A DNA stretch of 64,000 nucleotides, taken from assembly GCA_023435225.1 (NCBI GenBank), contig JAEYRX010000080.1, positions 1-64,000 of the forward strand, given 5' to 3'. This stretch comes from Bacillota bacterium. GTDB taxonomy: Bacteria; Bacillota; UBA4882; UBA8346. Under the pieces are notes generated by a model. That model saw only the letters and a list, made by a program, of their open reading frames with translations. It made no database searches and was not told where the DNA came from. Positions 8,256 to 16,988 of this stretch are shown in pieces. The position numbers and the translations under genes are program-made. Every line of letters starts with the position of its first letter. Within the stretch, counting starts at the first letter, position 1.

Positions 8256-10781
8256 GTGAATAATAGGATAATTCCGGTTCTAAAACAATGGGTTCCGTTA
8301 ATATTATTAAACTTTTTGGTTACTATCATTACATTATACTTGGTTATTAATAATCAGGGGAGAAATGTAATATGGCTACCTACAGGTGTAGCTCTTTCTT
8401 TAATGATTACATTAGGTTCACGTTTTTGGATAAGTATTGTTTTTGGTGTCTTCCCGGCAGTATTAGTAATGAGCGGCTCAATTCAAGTTGCAGTTATAAT
8501 AACTGTTGCCAATACGATTTATGCATTGATTACTTTTTATCTTTTAAAGCGTTCGGGTTTTAATTCTTCTTTTAGAAGGCTAAAAGATTTGTTTCAATTG
8601 TTGTTTTTATCGATACCGAGTACTTTTGTTGGTTCAGCGACTGCGGTTATTTTTTATTACTTTGGCAAAAGTCTTTTGGGACTTAATTTGATAAATCAAG
8701 GATTAATTATGTGGGCGGCGGATATTCTAAGCATCTTGGTAGTCGTCCCTTTAGTCCTTATATGGAGAGAACCTCTTAAAAAATTAAACGGGCGATTAAT
8801 TGAAGCTGGGCTGCTATTTATAGTCCTGGTTTTGGTTACTTTAAAGTTTTCTTATAGAAATATAAATGAGATTGATGATTTTTATCTCTATTTCCCACTG
8901 CTGAGCTGGGCGGGGTTAAGATTTGGCCGGCGTGGCGCTTCTGCAGCTATTTTATTAGTGATAATAATTATAACCAGTCTTTATACCTTCAGGGCTTTTT
9001 CCGGAAATAATCCGACAACCGATATATTGGTATTACAAATCTCTATGATTATTGTTTCCGTAACTTCATTATCACTGGCGATGATTATTTATGAGCGGAA
9101 ACAAGCAGAAGAAAAGCTAAAAGAGGTTAATGATCATCTGGAACAAATGGTAAATGAAAGAACTATCGCTTTGAGAACGGAGATCTGCGAACGGGAAAAG
9201 TTTGAGAATTCTTTACGGGAATCGGAGGAAAAATACCGAAACATCGTTGAAAGTTCAGTTGATGGAATTATGCTAATTGATGATAAAGGTAATATACTGG
9301 AATGGAACCGGGGGTTGGAGGAGATCACCGGTATAAGTAAAATTCAGGTATTAGGGGAAAAATATGATGAAATTATCTTTAATACCGATTGGTATCAAAA
9401 ATATCCGGAAACATCGGAATATTATCAAAAAATGTTTCATAACGATATTTCTAGAAACGCGTCCAGGTTTGTTTTTTTACGTCCCGACGGTGAGAATCGG
9501 ACTATTCAATTGGTATTTTTAGAAGTCGAATCGGGTAAGAAAAGACTGCAGGGCGCTATTATACGGGATATAACCGAACAAGAACAATTTGCCAATGCAA
9601 TTTATAAATATGCTCAAAGATTGGAGGTCTTGCATGGTATTGATCATGCTATTTTGGAGGCAAGTTCGCTCGATAATTTGATAAACACTTTATTACCCAA
9701 TCTCCGGCGTTTGGTAAACGCTCATTGGGTTAATATTGTAACTTATGATAAAGAAAATGAAGAGGTTACTTATCTAGGTATTGATTACGACCATCAAATT
9801 AATGGAGAATCAATTAGATATTTTGAAATAGATATGGAAAAAGTTCCTCCTAAAGTTAAAAAAGGGGAGTTGTTATTAATTGAAGATTTACAATCGTATC
9901 CGGCAATAACAAAATATTTAAGAACAATATTAACCGGGGGTATTCATACTTTCCTTATAGTTCCATTATTGATAAAGGAAGAGTTTATTGGAGCAATTCT
10001 GCTTGGCGCCGTAAAACCGAATGCCTTTAACCATGAGCAGGTTGAAATTGCCCGGGAAGTTGCGAACGAAGTAGCTATTGCCATTCAACAAACTCGGTTG
10101 CGTGAACGTATTTGGTTTCAGCGTGAAGAGTTAAGGCAATTGACTAAAAAGACTATCAATGCTCAAGAAGAAGAACGGCGGCGTTTGTCGCGAGAATTAC
10201 ATGATGAAGCGGGACAGGCATTAACGGCGCTTAAAATTAATCTTGAATTAATTACCAGTGATTTACCAATGGAGTTGGACTCGTTCCGGCAGCGGTTGGT
10301 TGAAGCGGTAGCGCTTACCGATGATACTATGGAGCAATTAAGAATTATAGCTAGGGGATTACGACCTCCGGCACTGGATACGTTCGGTATTAATTTTGCT
10401 TTGGAGGATTTATGCCGGGAGTTTTCCCGGCGTTCCAAAATTGAAGTTGAATATCAGGGGATGGATTTACCCTCGGTTACTGAAGAAATTAATATTAGTT
10501 TATATCGGATTCTGCAAGAATCTTTGACCAATATTTATAAACATGCTCATGCTGAACATATTACGGTCGAACTTGAATGTAAAAACGGTTTAATCAGCTT
10601 GACTGTCAGCGATAATGGAAAAGGTTTTAAAAAAGGAAAAGGCGTCAATGGCAAAAAAGGTATTGGTTTATTGGGAATTAAGGAGCGTTTGGAGATGTTG
10701 GGAGGTAATTTTGAGTTAAAATCCTCTTCCGGTCAGGGGAGTATTTTAAGAGCTTTTATCCCCTGTGACGGCAAAAGATAA
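8256..10781 (+). CDS. MASE1-PAS-GAF sensor histidine kinase (NarL-partner type)
   Basis: The product has 841 residues. An N-terminal MASE1 membrane sensor of about eight helices (residues 10-282, with the VIWLPTGVALS motif) is followed by a coiled coil (283-325), a PAS domain (about 325-440), a GAF domain (about 460-620), a HisKA_3 dimerisation domain (EEERRRLSRELHDEAGQ, with H649 as the phosphorylated His) and an HATPase domain (NISLYRILQESLTNIYKHA, DNGKGF, GIGLLGIKERLEMLGG). This is the NarX/DegS class that signals to LuxR-type regulators. One follows at 10943 on the same strand. The stimulus is unknown; MASE1, PAS and GAF together suggest several inputs. The start has AACGGAGTAG upstream. 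Confidence 0.92.
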   Translation: MNNRIIPVLKQWVPLILLNFLVTIITLYLVINNQGRNVIWLPTGVALSLMITLGSRFWISIVFGVFPAVLVMSGSIQVAVIITVANTIYALITFYLLKRSGFNSSFRRLKDLFQLLFLSIPSTFVGSATAVIFYYFGKSLLGLNLINQGLIMWAADILSILVVVPLVLIWREPLKKLNGRLIEAGLLFIVLVLVTLKFSYRNINEIDDFYLYFPLLSWAGLRFGRRGASAAILLVIIIITSLYTFRAFSGNNPTTDILVLQISMIIVSVTSLSLAMIIYERKQAEEKLKEVNDHLEQMVNERTIALRTEICEREKFENSLRESEEKYRNIVESSVDGIMLIDDKGNILEWNRGLEEITGISKIQVLGEKYDEIIFNTDWYQKYPETSEYYQKMFHNDISRNASRFVFLRPDGENRTIQLVFLEVESGKKRLQGAIIRDITEQEQFANAIYKYAQRLEVLHGIDHAILEASSLDNLINTLLPNLRRLVNAHWVNIVTYDKENEEVTYLGIDYDHQINGESIRYFEIDMEKVPPKVKKGELLLIEDLQSYPAITKYLRTILTGGIHTFLIVPLLIKEEFIGAILLGAVKPNAFNHEQVEIAREVANEVAIAIQQTRLRERIWFQREELRQLTKKTINAQEEERRRLSRELHDEAGQALTALKINLELITSDLPMELDSFRQRLVEAVALTDDTMEQLRIIARGLRPPALDTFGINFALEDLCREFSRRSKIEVEYQGMDLPSVTEEINISLYRILQESLTNIYKHAHAEHITVELECKNGLISLTVSDNGKGFKKGKGVNGKKGIGLLGIKERLEMLGGNFELKSSSGQGSILRAFIPCDGKR

Positions 10782-10835
10782 GTTGCATTTAAAAATTAAT
10801 GATGGTAATTATGAAATTCTCTTATCTAAAAAATA

Positions 10836-10879
10836 AGGTCCTTTTTTTGAAAAAAGTAGGGTTAATCTCCATTTCAAAA
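10836..10879 (+). promoter_or_regulatory. Repeated upstream sequence, copy 1 (before the response regulator)
   Basis: This block of about 44 bp contains a T-run, GAAAA, then GTAGGGTT..TCTCCATTT. It recurs at 12853-12899 with roughly four in five bases identical. Copy 1 lies about 65 bp before the response regulator gene, copy 2 about 100 bp before the chemoreceptor gene. A shared operator or a small repeat are both possible. Immediately before copy 1, GGTAATTATGAAATTCTC matches the right arm of the palindromic family at 62069-62182. Confidence 0.45.
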
Positions 10880-10942
10880 TCGTAAAAAATGGTACAAAAT
10901 TAAGTTAGAGGTTTTTAGTCATAATTCAGGGAAGTGAATTAG

Positions 10943-11599
10943 ATGATTACTGTTATTATCGCTGATGATCATCATTTGGTCAGACAAGGCATTAGAGCCA
11001 TACTGGAAAAGGTAAATGATATAGAAGTAATAGGAGAAGCCGAAAATGGGTTGGATGCAGTCGCGCTAATTGAAAAGCAAAACCCGGATGTAGCTGTTAT
11101 GGATATTGCAATGCCCAGATTAAATGGTATTCAGGCTATCGAGAGAATCACAACTTTAAAACTGGGAACCAAAGTAGTCATTTTATCAATGTATTCCGAT
11201 GCGCTAATGGTTCGTCAGGCTTTAAAAATAGGCGCCAAAGGATATGTTCTTAAACGCTCGGTAACGGAGGAATTACTAATGGCTATCCATGCTGCCGTCA
11301 AAGGGGAGATTTATCTTAGTCCCCCAGTATCAAAAGCGTTTGTTAGCGATGCTTTGGCTCTTAAAATGGATGAACCGACCATTTTTGATCTGCTTACATC
11401 CCGTGAATGCGAGGTTCTGAAGTTGGTTGCCGAAGGATACACCAATAGCGCTATCGGACAGATGCTAAATATAAGTGTTAAGACAGTGGAAAAACACCGG
11501 GCAGCTATTATGACCAAACTAAATATTCATGATACGGCTGGACTGGTCCGGATTGCTATTAAGTATGGTTTGGTTGATATTGAAGGTTCGGAGGTTTAA
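10943..11599 (+). CDS. LuxR/NarL-family response regulator
   Basis: The product has 218 residues. The receiver domain (1-120) has the acidic pair D8-D9, the phosphoacceptor D54 in VAVMDIAMP, a Ser in VVILSMYSD and the Lys of GYVLKRS. The GerE/LuxR helix-turn-helix domain (about 148-212) reads LTSRECEVLKLVAEGYTNSAIGQMLNISVKTVEKHR. It is the evident partner of the MASE1 kinase at 8256, 161 bp upstream on the same strand. Targets are unknown; the next genes downstream (solute-binding proteins and chemoreceptor) are candidates by position only. Start ATG 10943 is preceded by GGGAAGTGAA. Confidence 0.93.
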   Translation: MITVIIADDHHLVRQGIRAILEKVNDIEVIGEAENGLDAVALIEKQNPDVAVMDIAMPRLNGIQAIERITTLKLGTKVVILSMYSDALMVRQALKIGAKGYVLKRSVTEELLMAIHAAVKGEIYLSPPVSKAFVSDALALKMDEPTIFDLLTSRECEVLKLVAEGYTNSAIGQMLNISVKTVEKHRAAIMTKLNIHDTAGLVRIAIKYGLVDIEGSEV

Positions 11600-11607
11600 A
11601 TAATAAT

Positions 11608-11755
11608 ACAACTTTCGCACTTTAGTTTTAATGCAGTAGAATCATAATTTAAGGTATCAACTTTTGAAAAAATCGTTAAAGCTTTCGATGTTTTCAAAAG
11701 TTAATTTTAATTGATATGACTTTACTGCAAGACATTTTTGTAGTGCGAAAGTTGT
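11608..11755. repeat. Triple-nested palindrome (148 bp)
   Basis: Outer arms of 14 bp (ACAACTTTCGCACT at 11608-11621, inverted at 11742-11755) are perfect. Middle 14-bp arms (11633-11646 with 11715-11728) have two mismatches. Inner 12-bp arms (AACTTTTGAAAA at 11659-11670 with 11691-11702) are perfect, and ATCG/CGAT pairs again inside. It sits directly after the response regulator stop and may end that transcript. The outer string CAACTTTCGCAC also appears alone near 22942. Confidence 0.85.
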
Positions 11756-11774
11756 GTAATAAGATGAATAATTT

Positions 11775-11928
11775 GCTTCAGAACGGCCTCATTAAAACTT
11801 TCAGAAGGCGAGGTGTTGTGTAGAAAAATATGTATATAAAAAGCATTTATTCCTGGAAATTTTTAAAAAAAAGTTTACGGAAACTAAGACTTATTGTTTT
11901 TACTAAATCAGTTCACAGGAGGACTATT
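11775..11928 (+). promoter_or_regulatory. Conserved leader of solute-binding protein gene, copy 1
   Basis: The stretch upstream of this gene and the one upstream of its paralogue (14535-14666) share AAGGCGAGGTGTTG, then a GAAAA.TGT.TATAAA segment and ATTCCT, in the same order, while the rest has diverged. In copy 1 the shared block starts at about 11799. Conservation of a noncoding block in both duplicates suggests a regulatory site or RNA element that was copied together with the gene. The 11600-11928 gap otherwise holds only the palindrome at 11608-11755. Confidence 0.5.
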
Positions 11929-12744
11929 ATGAAAAAAACAGTTTTTTTAATGCTTTTTTTTCTATTAATCTTGGTTGGATCTTACTCAATTGTCGATCTT
12001 GAGACAACAAATGCATATATTGTAAGAGCTGAGACCGGAGTCAAAGAAGTTAAAATTGCTTTTTTTAATGCCCCGCCTCATATTTTTTTGGATGAAAAAA
12101 CCGGCCGGATTCAAGGCGCCGTTTATGAATTACTGGAGAATTATTTGGCTCCGGCGATGAATGTTAAATTTGTATGGGATAGAGAACCTACAACTGTCCC
12201 AAGGCAATTATCTCTTTTAGAAGCAAACACGGAATATGCTGCAGCTTTATTGGTATATTCGCCTGAACGCGCACAAAAATTTGTTTTCCCTAAAGTAGCG
12301 TACATATCAAACCCATCAGTCTTGACTTTATTAAAAAGTAATAAACTTGATAAGATAACCAAGGTAGAAGATATCACCGATCTGGTTATTGGTTATGCCA
12401 GAGATACAGCTATAACGCCATTTATGAAAAATGATAAAATAAAATTTGATTTAATTAGCGCTGCTAATTTTAATGAAGTCAATTTTAAAAAACTGATGGC
12501 TAAAAGAATTGATGCTGTTTATGCTCCCGACAAAGTAAGTATGCTGTATTTAATGAAACAACTAAATTTGGAACAGCAATGTAAAATTTTAAATCTTCCT
12601 GAAAAACCTGCATTATATCATGTTGTATTTAGCCAAAGTCTAAAAGATGTAGCCGACAAATACAATAAGGCCTCTGTAAAAATAGACACTCGCCAAATAT
12701 ATCTGAAACTACTCGATAAATATATTGATACATCCAAATTATAA
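11929..12744 (+). CDS. Extracytoplasmic solute-binding protein (SBP family 3), paralogue 1
   Basis: The product has 271 residues from ATG 11929, with CAGGAGG eight bases before; an earlier in-frame start at 11830 has no ribosome-binding site and lies in the leader. A signal peptide (MKKTVFLMLFFLLILVG) precedes a periplasmic binding fold: VKIAFFNAPPHIFLDEKTGRIQGAVYELLENYL, then DRE..RQLSLLEANTEYAAALLVYSPERAQKFVFPKVAYIS, typical of the amino-acid type SBP family (PF00497). No permease or ATPase gene is adjacent. Instead a chemoreceptor gene follows, then a close paralogue, so a sensory rather than transport role is plausible (inference). Confidence 0.8.
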   Translation: MKKTVFLMLFFLLILVGSYSIVDLETTNAYIVRAETGVKEVKIAFFNAPPHIFLDEKTGRIQGAVYELLENYLAPAMNVKFVWDREPTTVPRQLSLLEANTEYAAALLVYSPERAQKFVFPKVAYISNPSVLTLLKSNKLDKITKVEDITDLVIGYARDTAITPFMKNDKIKFDLISAANFNEVNFKKLMAKRIDAVYAPDKVSMLYLMKQLNLEQQCKILNLPEKPALYHVVFSQSLKDVADKYNKASVKIDTRQIYLKLLDKYIDTSKL

Positions 12745-12784
12745 ATATGATCGGATAATAATTAGAAACTAGATTGTAGTAAAG

Positions 12785-12822
12785 ATAAAGACGGTTTGGA
12801 ATTATTTTAGAACCGTCTTTAT
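12785..12822 (+). terminator. Terminator after solute-binding protein 1
   Basis: ATAAAGACGGTT is inverted as AACCGTCTTTAT across a 14-base loop and is followed by TTCTCTT. It separates the first solute-binding protein gene from the chemoreceptor. Confidence 0.8.
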
Positions 12823-12852
12823 TTCTCTTAAAACCAGTTAAAGTTTTTTGAA

Positions 12853-12899
12853 GAGGTCTTTTTTTTTGAAAAGGTAGGGTTTGTCTCCATTTAAGACAA
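12853..12899 (+). promoter_or_regulatory. Repeated upstream sequence, copy 2 (before the chemoreceptor)
   Basis: Second copy of the sequence at 10836-10879: GGTC, T-run, GAAAA, GTAGGGTTTGTCTCCATTT. It lies about 100 bp upstream of the chemoreceptor start. See copy 1. Confidence 0.45.
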
Positions 12900-13001
12900 T
12901 CTATTAATGACCGATAATAATTATTAGGTGATCATTTTAAACCAGGCTTAAGTTTGAAATAAATAGTATTCTGAAATTTTCTAAAGATAAAGGAGGATAT
13001 C

Positions 13002-14525
13002 ATGGAAAGGAATTTTTTTATTAAATTTTCACTGTGGAAAAAATTTACCGTTGCTTTACTCTTTTTTGCTATTTTATTGTTGGTCGCAACCTCATCCATA
13101 AGTTATATCACCAACATGACAAGCGCGTCTAACGATTTAAAAGAAAAATTAGATGTCATGACCGAGTTGGCAGCTATGGCTTTTATAGATCCGCTTTGGA
13201 ACTACAATACAACAGCTTCCATAGCTAATGGAGATGCTTTGATGAAGGATAAGGAAATTTGTTTAGTTGATGTTAAAGACTCCGAAGGTAAGGAAGTCTA
13301 TAATAAAACAAAAGATTCCAAATTGACTACGGAGCGGAATATAATCGTCCTTGAAAAAGATATCTTTCAAGGTGAACAAAATATTGGCCATATTAAGATT
13401 GGTATTACAAAATATTACCGGGTAGAAGCTTTAAGAAGAGATCTTAGTGTTAATATATTACTAACGGCAATATTGGCCTTGATTATTGGAGTATTGATTA
13501 CATACTTAATTGTTCAAAGTATTACGAAACCAATTAACCAAATCGTGGCGGACCTTACGGAAGGGGCCAATCAAACAGCGGCTGCTTCCAGCCAATTGGC
13601 AACCGCCAGTCAACAATTATCACAAGGAAGCACCGAGCAAGCAAGCTCGATAGAAGAGACTTCCTCTATTCTTCAGGAATCAGCTTCGATGTCTCAACAG
13701 AATAACGTGAATATCAGACAAGCTTCCCAACTTTCCGGAGAGACCAAAGAAGCGGCGGAAAATGGCAATCAACAAATGCAAGAGATGATGAATGCTATTG
13801 ATGAGATGAAAAAATCCGGCGACCGAATCGCTAAGATTATTAAAGTAATCGACGATATCGCTTTTCAGACCAATATTTTGGCTTTAAATGCCGCCGTAGA
13901 AGCGGCCCGGGCCGGAGAAGCCGGGATGGGTTTTGCAGTAGTGGCCGAGGAGGTCCGTAATCTGGCGGGAAGAAGCGCTCAAGCAGCTAAGGATACTACG
14001 GCTATGATTGAAAATAATATAGAGCTCTCAGCTAATGGTGTTTCGGTGGCGGAGAGAGTTAGGGACGCCTTGATGGAAATTACCGTTCAAGCTAACAAGG
14101 TTAGTGAGCTAATGGCAGAAGTTACTGCTGCCAGTCAGGAACAGACTCAAGGTTTGGAACAGGTTAATAAGGCGATTGTCCAGATGGAGAATATAACGCA
14201 ACAAAATGCCACTAACGCCGAGGAAAGCGCCGCCACCTCGGGTGAATTAAGCATTCAGGCTCAGAATTTACGGAAAATTACTCAGCAACTATCACAGCTG
14301 GTAAATGGGAAAGAAAAAAGATCCGAAGAGTTAGTGAACAATTATCATAATAATCTTATTTCTACTCAATCCAATAAACGGAATATTTTAGCCAACCGAA
14401 ACCAGACTGATTTATTGGAGTCATCGGATAGGCGTTCCGGATATTCATCCGGAAAAGATAATATTAAAACAAAAGTAGTATCACCGGAAGATGTAATTCC
14501 ATTGGATAAGGATAATAAGTTTTAA
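13002..14525 (+). CDS. Methyl-accepting chemotaxis protein with short sensor domain
   Basis: The product has 507 residues from ATG 13002, with AAAGGAGG upstream. Membrane segments at about 13-36 and 148-171 bracket a sensor domain of only about 110 residues. A HAMP-like linker with a Gln/Ser-rich helix leads into the signalling coiled coil, whose tip DDIAFQTNILALNAAVEAARAGEAGMGFAVVAEEVRNLA interacts with CheA/CheW. A flexible tail of about 70 residues ends in VIPLDKDNKF. The gene lies between two paralogous solute-binding protein genes, so it may read out ligand-bound binding protein, as known for some bacterial receptors. No che kinase genes are in this window. Confidence 0.92.
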   Translation: MERNFFIKFSLWKKFTVALLFFAILLLVATSSISYITNMTSASNDLKEKLDVMTELAAMAFIDPLWNYNTTASIANGDALMKDKEICLVDVKDSEGKEVYNKTKDSKLTTERNIIVLEKDIFQGEQNIGHIKIGITKYYRVEALRRDLSVNILLTAILALIIGVLITYLIVQSITKPINQIVADLTEGANQTAAASSQLATASQQLSQGSTEQASSIEETSSILQESASMSQQNNVNIRQASQLSGETKEAAENGNQQMQEMMNAIDEMKKSGDRIAKIIKVIDDIAFQTNILALNAAVEAARAGEAGMGFAVVAEEVRNLAGRSAQAAKDTTAMIENNIELSANGVSVAERVRDALMEITVQANKVSELMAEVTAASQEQTQGLEQVNKAIVQMENITQQNATNAEESAATSGELSIQAQNLRKITQQLSQLVNGKEKRSEELVNNYHNNLISTQSNKRNILANRNQTDLLESSDRRSGYSSGKDNIKTKVVSPEDVIPLDKDNKF

Positions 14526-14534
14526 TCAGCAAAT

Positions 14535-14666
14535 TTACTGGAGGCAACTTGCTATCGGAAGGCGAGGTGTTGCTGGGAAAATGTGTTTATAAAGGACATT
14601 ATTCCTATGGAGATTTTAGTCTTAATTTATGAAATTAGTACCTCATAAGTTCATAGGAGGATTTTC
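14535..14666 (+). promoter_or_regulatory. Conserved leader of solute-binding protein gene, copy 2
   Basis: Shares AAGGCGAGGTGTTG, TATAAA and ATTCCT in the same order with the leader at 11775-11928. It begins immediately after the chemoreceptor stop, so this gene probably has its own control signal. Confidence 0.5.
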
Positions 14667-15479
14667 ATGAAAAAAACAGTTTTTTTAATACTCTTTTTCT
14701 TACTATTGTTTGTTGGTTTTTCGATTTCCGGGCTTGGAACTGCAAATCCGTATATTGTAAACGCTGAGACAGGGGTAAAAGAAGTTAAAATTGCCTTTTT
14801 TAATGTTCCGCCTCATATTTATTTAGATGAAAAAACCGGTCAAATGAAGGGAGCAGCATATGAATTACTGGCAAATCATATAGCCCCGGCTATGAAAGTG
14901 AAATTTGTATGGGATTCTCAACCAACCACAATTCCAAGGCAGATATCTCTTTTAGAGGAGAATACGGGATATGTTTCAGCTTTATTAGTATATACCCCGG
15001 ATCGTGCTCAAAAATTTATCTTCCCTGAAGTAGCATATGCATCCGGCCCATCAGCCTTGGCTTTATTAAAAAGCAATAGTCTTGATAAGATAACCAAAGT
15101 TGAAGATATTGCCGGTATGTCCGTCGGTTATGCTAGTAATGCAGTTATAACGCCGTTTATGAAAAATGATAAGGTAAAATTTGATTTAATTAGCACCGCT
15201 AATTTTAATGAAGTCAACTTTAAAAAACTGATGGCCAAAAGAATTGATGCTGTTTATGCACCCGATAAAGCAAGTTTGTTATTTTTTATGAAACAGATGA
15301 ATCTGGATAAGGAATTTAAAATCCTGGATCTTCCGGAAAAATCGGCATTATACTCTGTCGTATTTCCTAAAGGGCTGAAAGATGTGGTGGAAAGTTATGT
15401 GAAAGCCTTAAATGAAATTAATGGTCCCCAGTTATATCTTAAATTACTCAGTAAATATATTGATACTTCCAAATTATAA
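14667..15479 (+). CDS. Extracytoplasmic solute-binding protein (SBP family 3), paralogue 2
   Basis: The product has 270 residues from ATG 14667, with AGGAGGA upstream. It is a close paralogue of the 11929 product: nearly identical ends (MKKTVFL.LFFLL at the start, KYIDTSKL at the end) and shared internal blocks such as ANFNEVNFKKLMAKRIDAVYAPDK and GVKEVKIAFFN. Differences cluster in the segments expected around the ligand pocket (for example SQPTTIPRQISLLEENTGYVS), so the two may bind different ligands. Signal peptide at residues 1 to about 30. Together with the chemoreceptor it forms an SBP-MCP-SBP arrangement without transporter genes. Confidence 0.82.
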   Translation: MKKTVFLILFFLLLFVGFSISGLGTANPYIVNAETGVKEVKIAFFNVPPHIYLDEKTGQMKGAAYELLANHIAPAMKVKFVWDSQPTTIPRQISLLEENTGYVSALLVYTPDRAQKFIFPEVAYASGPSALALLKSNSLDKITKVEDIAGMSVGYASNAVITPFMKNDKVKFDLISTANFNEVNFKKLMAKRIDAVYAPDKASLLFFMKQMNLDKEFKILDLPEKSALYSVVFPKGLKDVVESYVKALNEINGPQLYLKLLSKYIDTSKL

Positions 15480-15516
15480 ACTCCAATAATATCTGCGAAT
15501 AACTTGTATTTTCTAA

Positions 15517-15564
15517 TATAGGGGTTTTCTCGGTAAAACAAATCCGGAAACAGCCCCTTTATAA
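15517..15564 (+). terminator. Probable terminator after solute-binding protein 2
   Basis: GGGG at 15521-15524 pairs with CCCC at 15554-15557, helped by inner TTC/GAA and CGG/CCG pairing, and is followed by TTTATAATT. The stem is imperfect. The rest of the 15480-15826 gap is AT-rich and shows no gene. Confidence 0.4.
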
Positions 15565-15826
15565 TTAAAATGATATAGAATTTTCAAATTACAGTCAGTT
15601 TTGATAATTTATTGAAGAGTTTCAAGTGGCAAAACCAAATAACAAATTCTGAAATTACAACTAATCTGAATTAAGGATTTTTTACCAATAACAAAAACTG
15701 TATTATACTGCCTAAATTAAGCAGGAACTTGATATAGTAATGGAGAAGATCTCTCAAATATTTTGTATTACAAGCCAATAACAGCAGATAACATAGAAAT
15801 GACGATATTCCAAGGAGCTATTTATC

Positions 15827-16309
15827 GTGTTAAATACGAAGCTGACACAACCTTATGTAGAGAGTGCTTTAAATATTTTAAAAGATATGGCCGACATTGA
15901 TATTGAAGTAAGTGGTTATTTTTACCCTGAACCGGATGATTTGATTTCTTACGGTGTTACCAGTATTATCACTTTTATGGGTAATATCCGTGGTAGACTG
16001 GTTTTGGATATGGACCCGGAACTGGCTTTACAAATCGCCGGGAATATTAATTCGGAATCATACCGGGATACCAAGGATATTCAAGTATTGACCTCTATTT
16101 CCGAGTTGAATAATATCGTTGCCGGTCATGCCAATACCGATCTTAACAACCAATTCAAATTAGGATTACGGTTGGCGCCTCCGATTGTTTTTACCGGTAA
16201 AAAACCGATTATCTGTATTCCCAAAATTACTTCGGAGTCGATTGATTGTTATACTAAATTCGGCCGGTTAAAGATAAACGTCGCCTTTGAAGGTGGTGCC
16301 AAATCATGA
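15827..16309 (+). CDS. cheX: CheX-family chemotaxis protein
   Basis: The product has 160 residues from GTG 15827, with AAGGAG at 15812-15817. It has the CheC/CheX fold pattern: an N-terminal helix FVESALNILKDMADI-like segment, GVTSIITFMGNIRGRLVLDMDPELALQIAG, then SISELNNIVAGHANTDLNN, where Glu and Asn form the E-x2-N phosphatase motif used to dephosphorylate CheY-P. The C-terminal strand pair GRLKINVAF is typical. Its stop overlaps the next start by 4 nt (ATGA), so it is co-translated with a second CheX-like protein. No receptor kinase genes are adjacent, but a chemoreceptor lies about 1.3 kb upstream. Confidence 0.85.
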   Translation: MLNTKLTQPYVESALNILKDMADIDIEVSGYFYPEPDDLISYGVTSIITFMGNIRGRLVLDMDPELALQIAGNINSESYRDTKDIQVLTSISELNNIVAGHANTDLNNQFKLGLRLAPPIVFTGKKPIICIPKITSESIDCYTKFGRLKINVAFEGGAKS

Positions 16310-16764
16310 ATACCCAACATATCAATCCGTTCCTAGAATCATTAAATGTTGTATTAGCAGGTTTTGGTATAAAAAACTTTACTATCGGAAATATGGAAAA
16401 GAAAGAAAGAATGCAAGTTGACTCGGATGTTACGGCAGTTATTGGGTTGGTTGGTGATATCCGGGGTAATGTAGCTTTTTCACTTTCACAGGAAACGGCA
16501 ATGAAGATAGTATCTATGATGATGGTTGGAAGGCCGGTTACGGAATTTGATAGTATAGTTAGAAGCGCTATCGGTGAATTGGCGAATATGATTACCGGAA
16601 AAGCATCTATTTTTTTATCTACTAAAGGTGTTAATATCGATATATCTCCGCCTTCAATTATCATTGGCGAGGATATTTTCTTTATTATCAGTCCGATTCA
16701 AACTGTTGCAGTAAATATGGATACGGAGTTAGGGAAGATCGAGGTTAATATTGAAGTAGCGTAA
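16306..16764 (+). CDS. cheX: CheX-family chemotaxis protein, second copy
   Basis: The product has 152 residues, overlapping the previous gene by 4 nt. It has the same fold as its neighbour but low identity: MNTQHINPFLESLNVVLAGFGIKN, VTAVIGLVGDIRGNVAFSLSQETAMKIVSMMM, then SAIGELANMITGKASIFLS with the Glu and Asn of the phosphatase motif, and a C-terminal LGKIEVNIEVA strand. CheX works as a dimer; the two different proteins encoded together could form a heterodimer (inference). A terminator follows at 16835. Confidence 0.87.
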   Translation: MNTQHINPFLESLNVVLAGFGIKNFTIGNMEKKERMQVDSDVTAVIGLVGDIRGNVAFSLSQETAMKIVSMMMVGRPVTEFDSIVRSAIGELANMITGKASIFLSTKGVNIDISPPSIIIGEDIFFIISPIQTVAVNMDTELGKIEVNIEVA

Positions 16765-16834
16765 AAATTAATTGACAATTGACAGTTGAGAATTGACAAT
16801 TAAAAACCATAGCTAATATTTTTATTGTTTGAAA

Positions 16835-16864
16835 TGCCGGTAGATATTACTGGCTTTTTTTTAT
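16835..16864 (+). terminator. Terminator after the cheX pair
   Basis: GCCGGTA and TACTGGC form a stem around a 5-base loop (one G-T pair), followed by eight T residues. Just before it (about 16770-16802) is a low-complexity run of TTGACAATTGACAGTTGAGAA type. Confidence 0.75.
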
Positions 16865-16988
16865 TATAAATGTCTAGCTTTAAAGGTTGAAACTTGCCAG
16901 GAAAAAGGAGGAAATAGGTTAAGTTTATAAAAATATATAAATAGTTGATTCCGGTGATGGACTTAGTTTCAGTAAGGAGGGGAAGACG

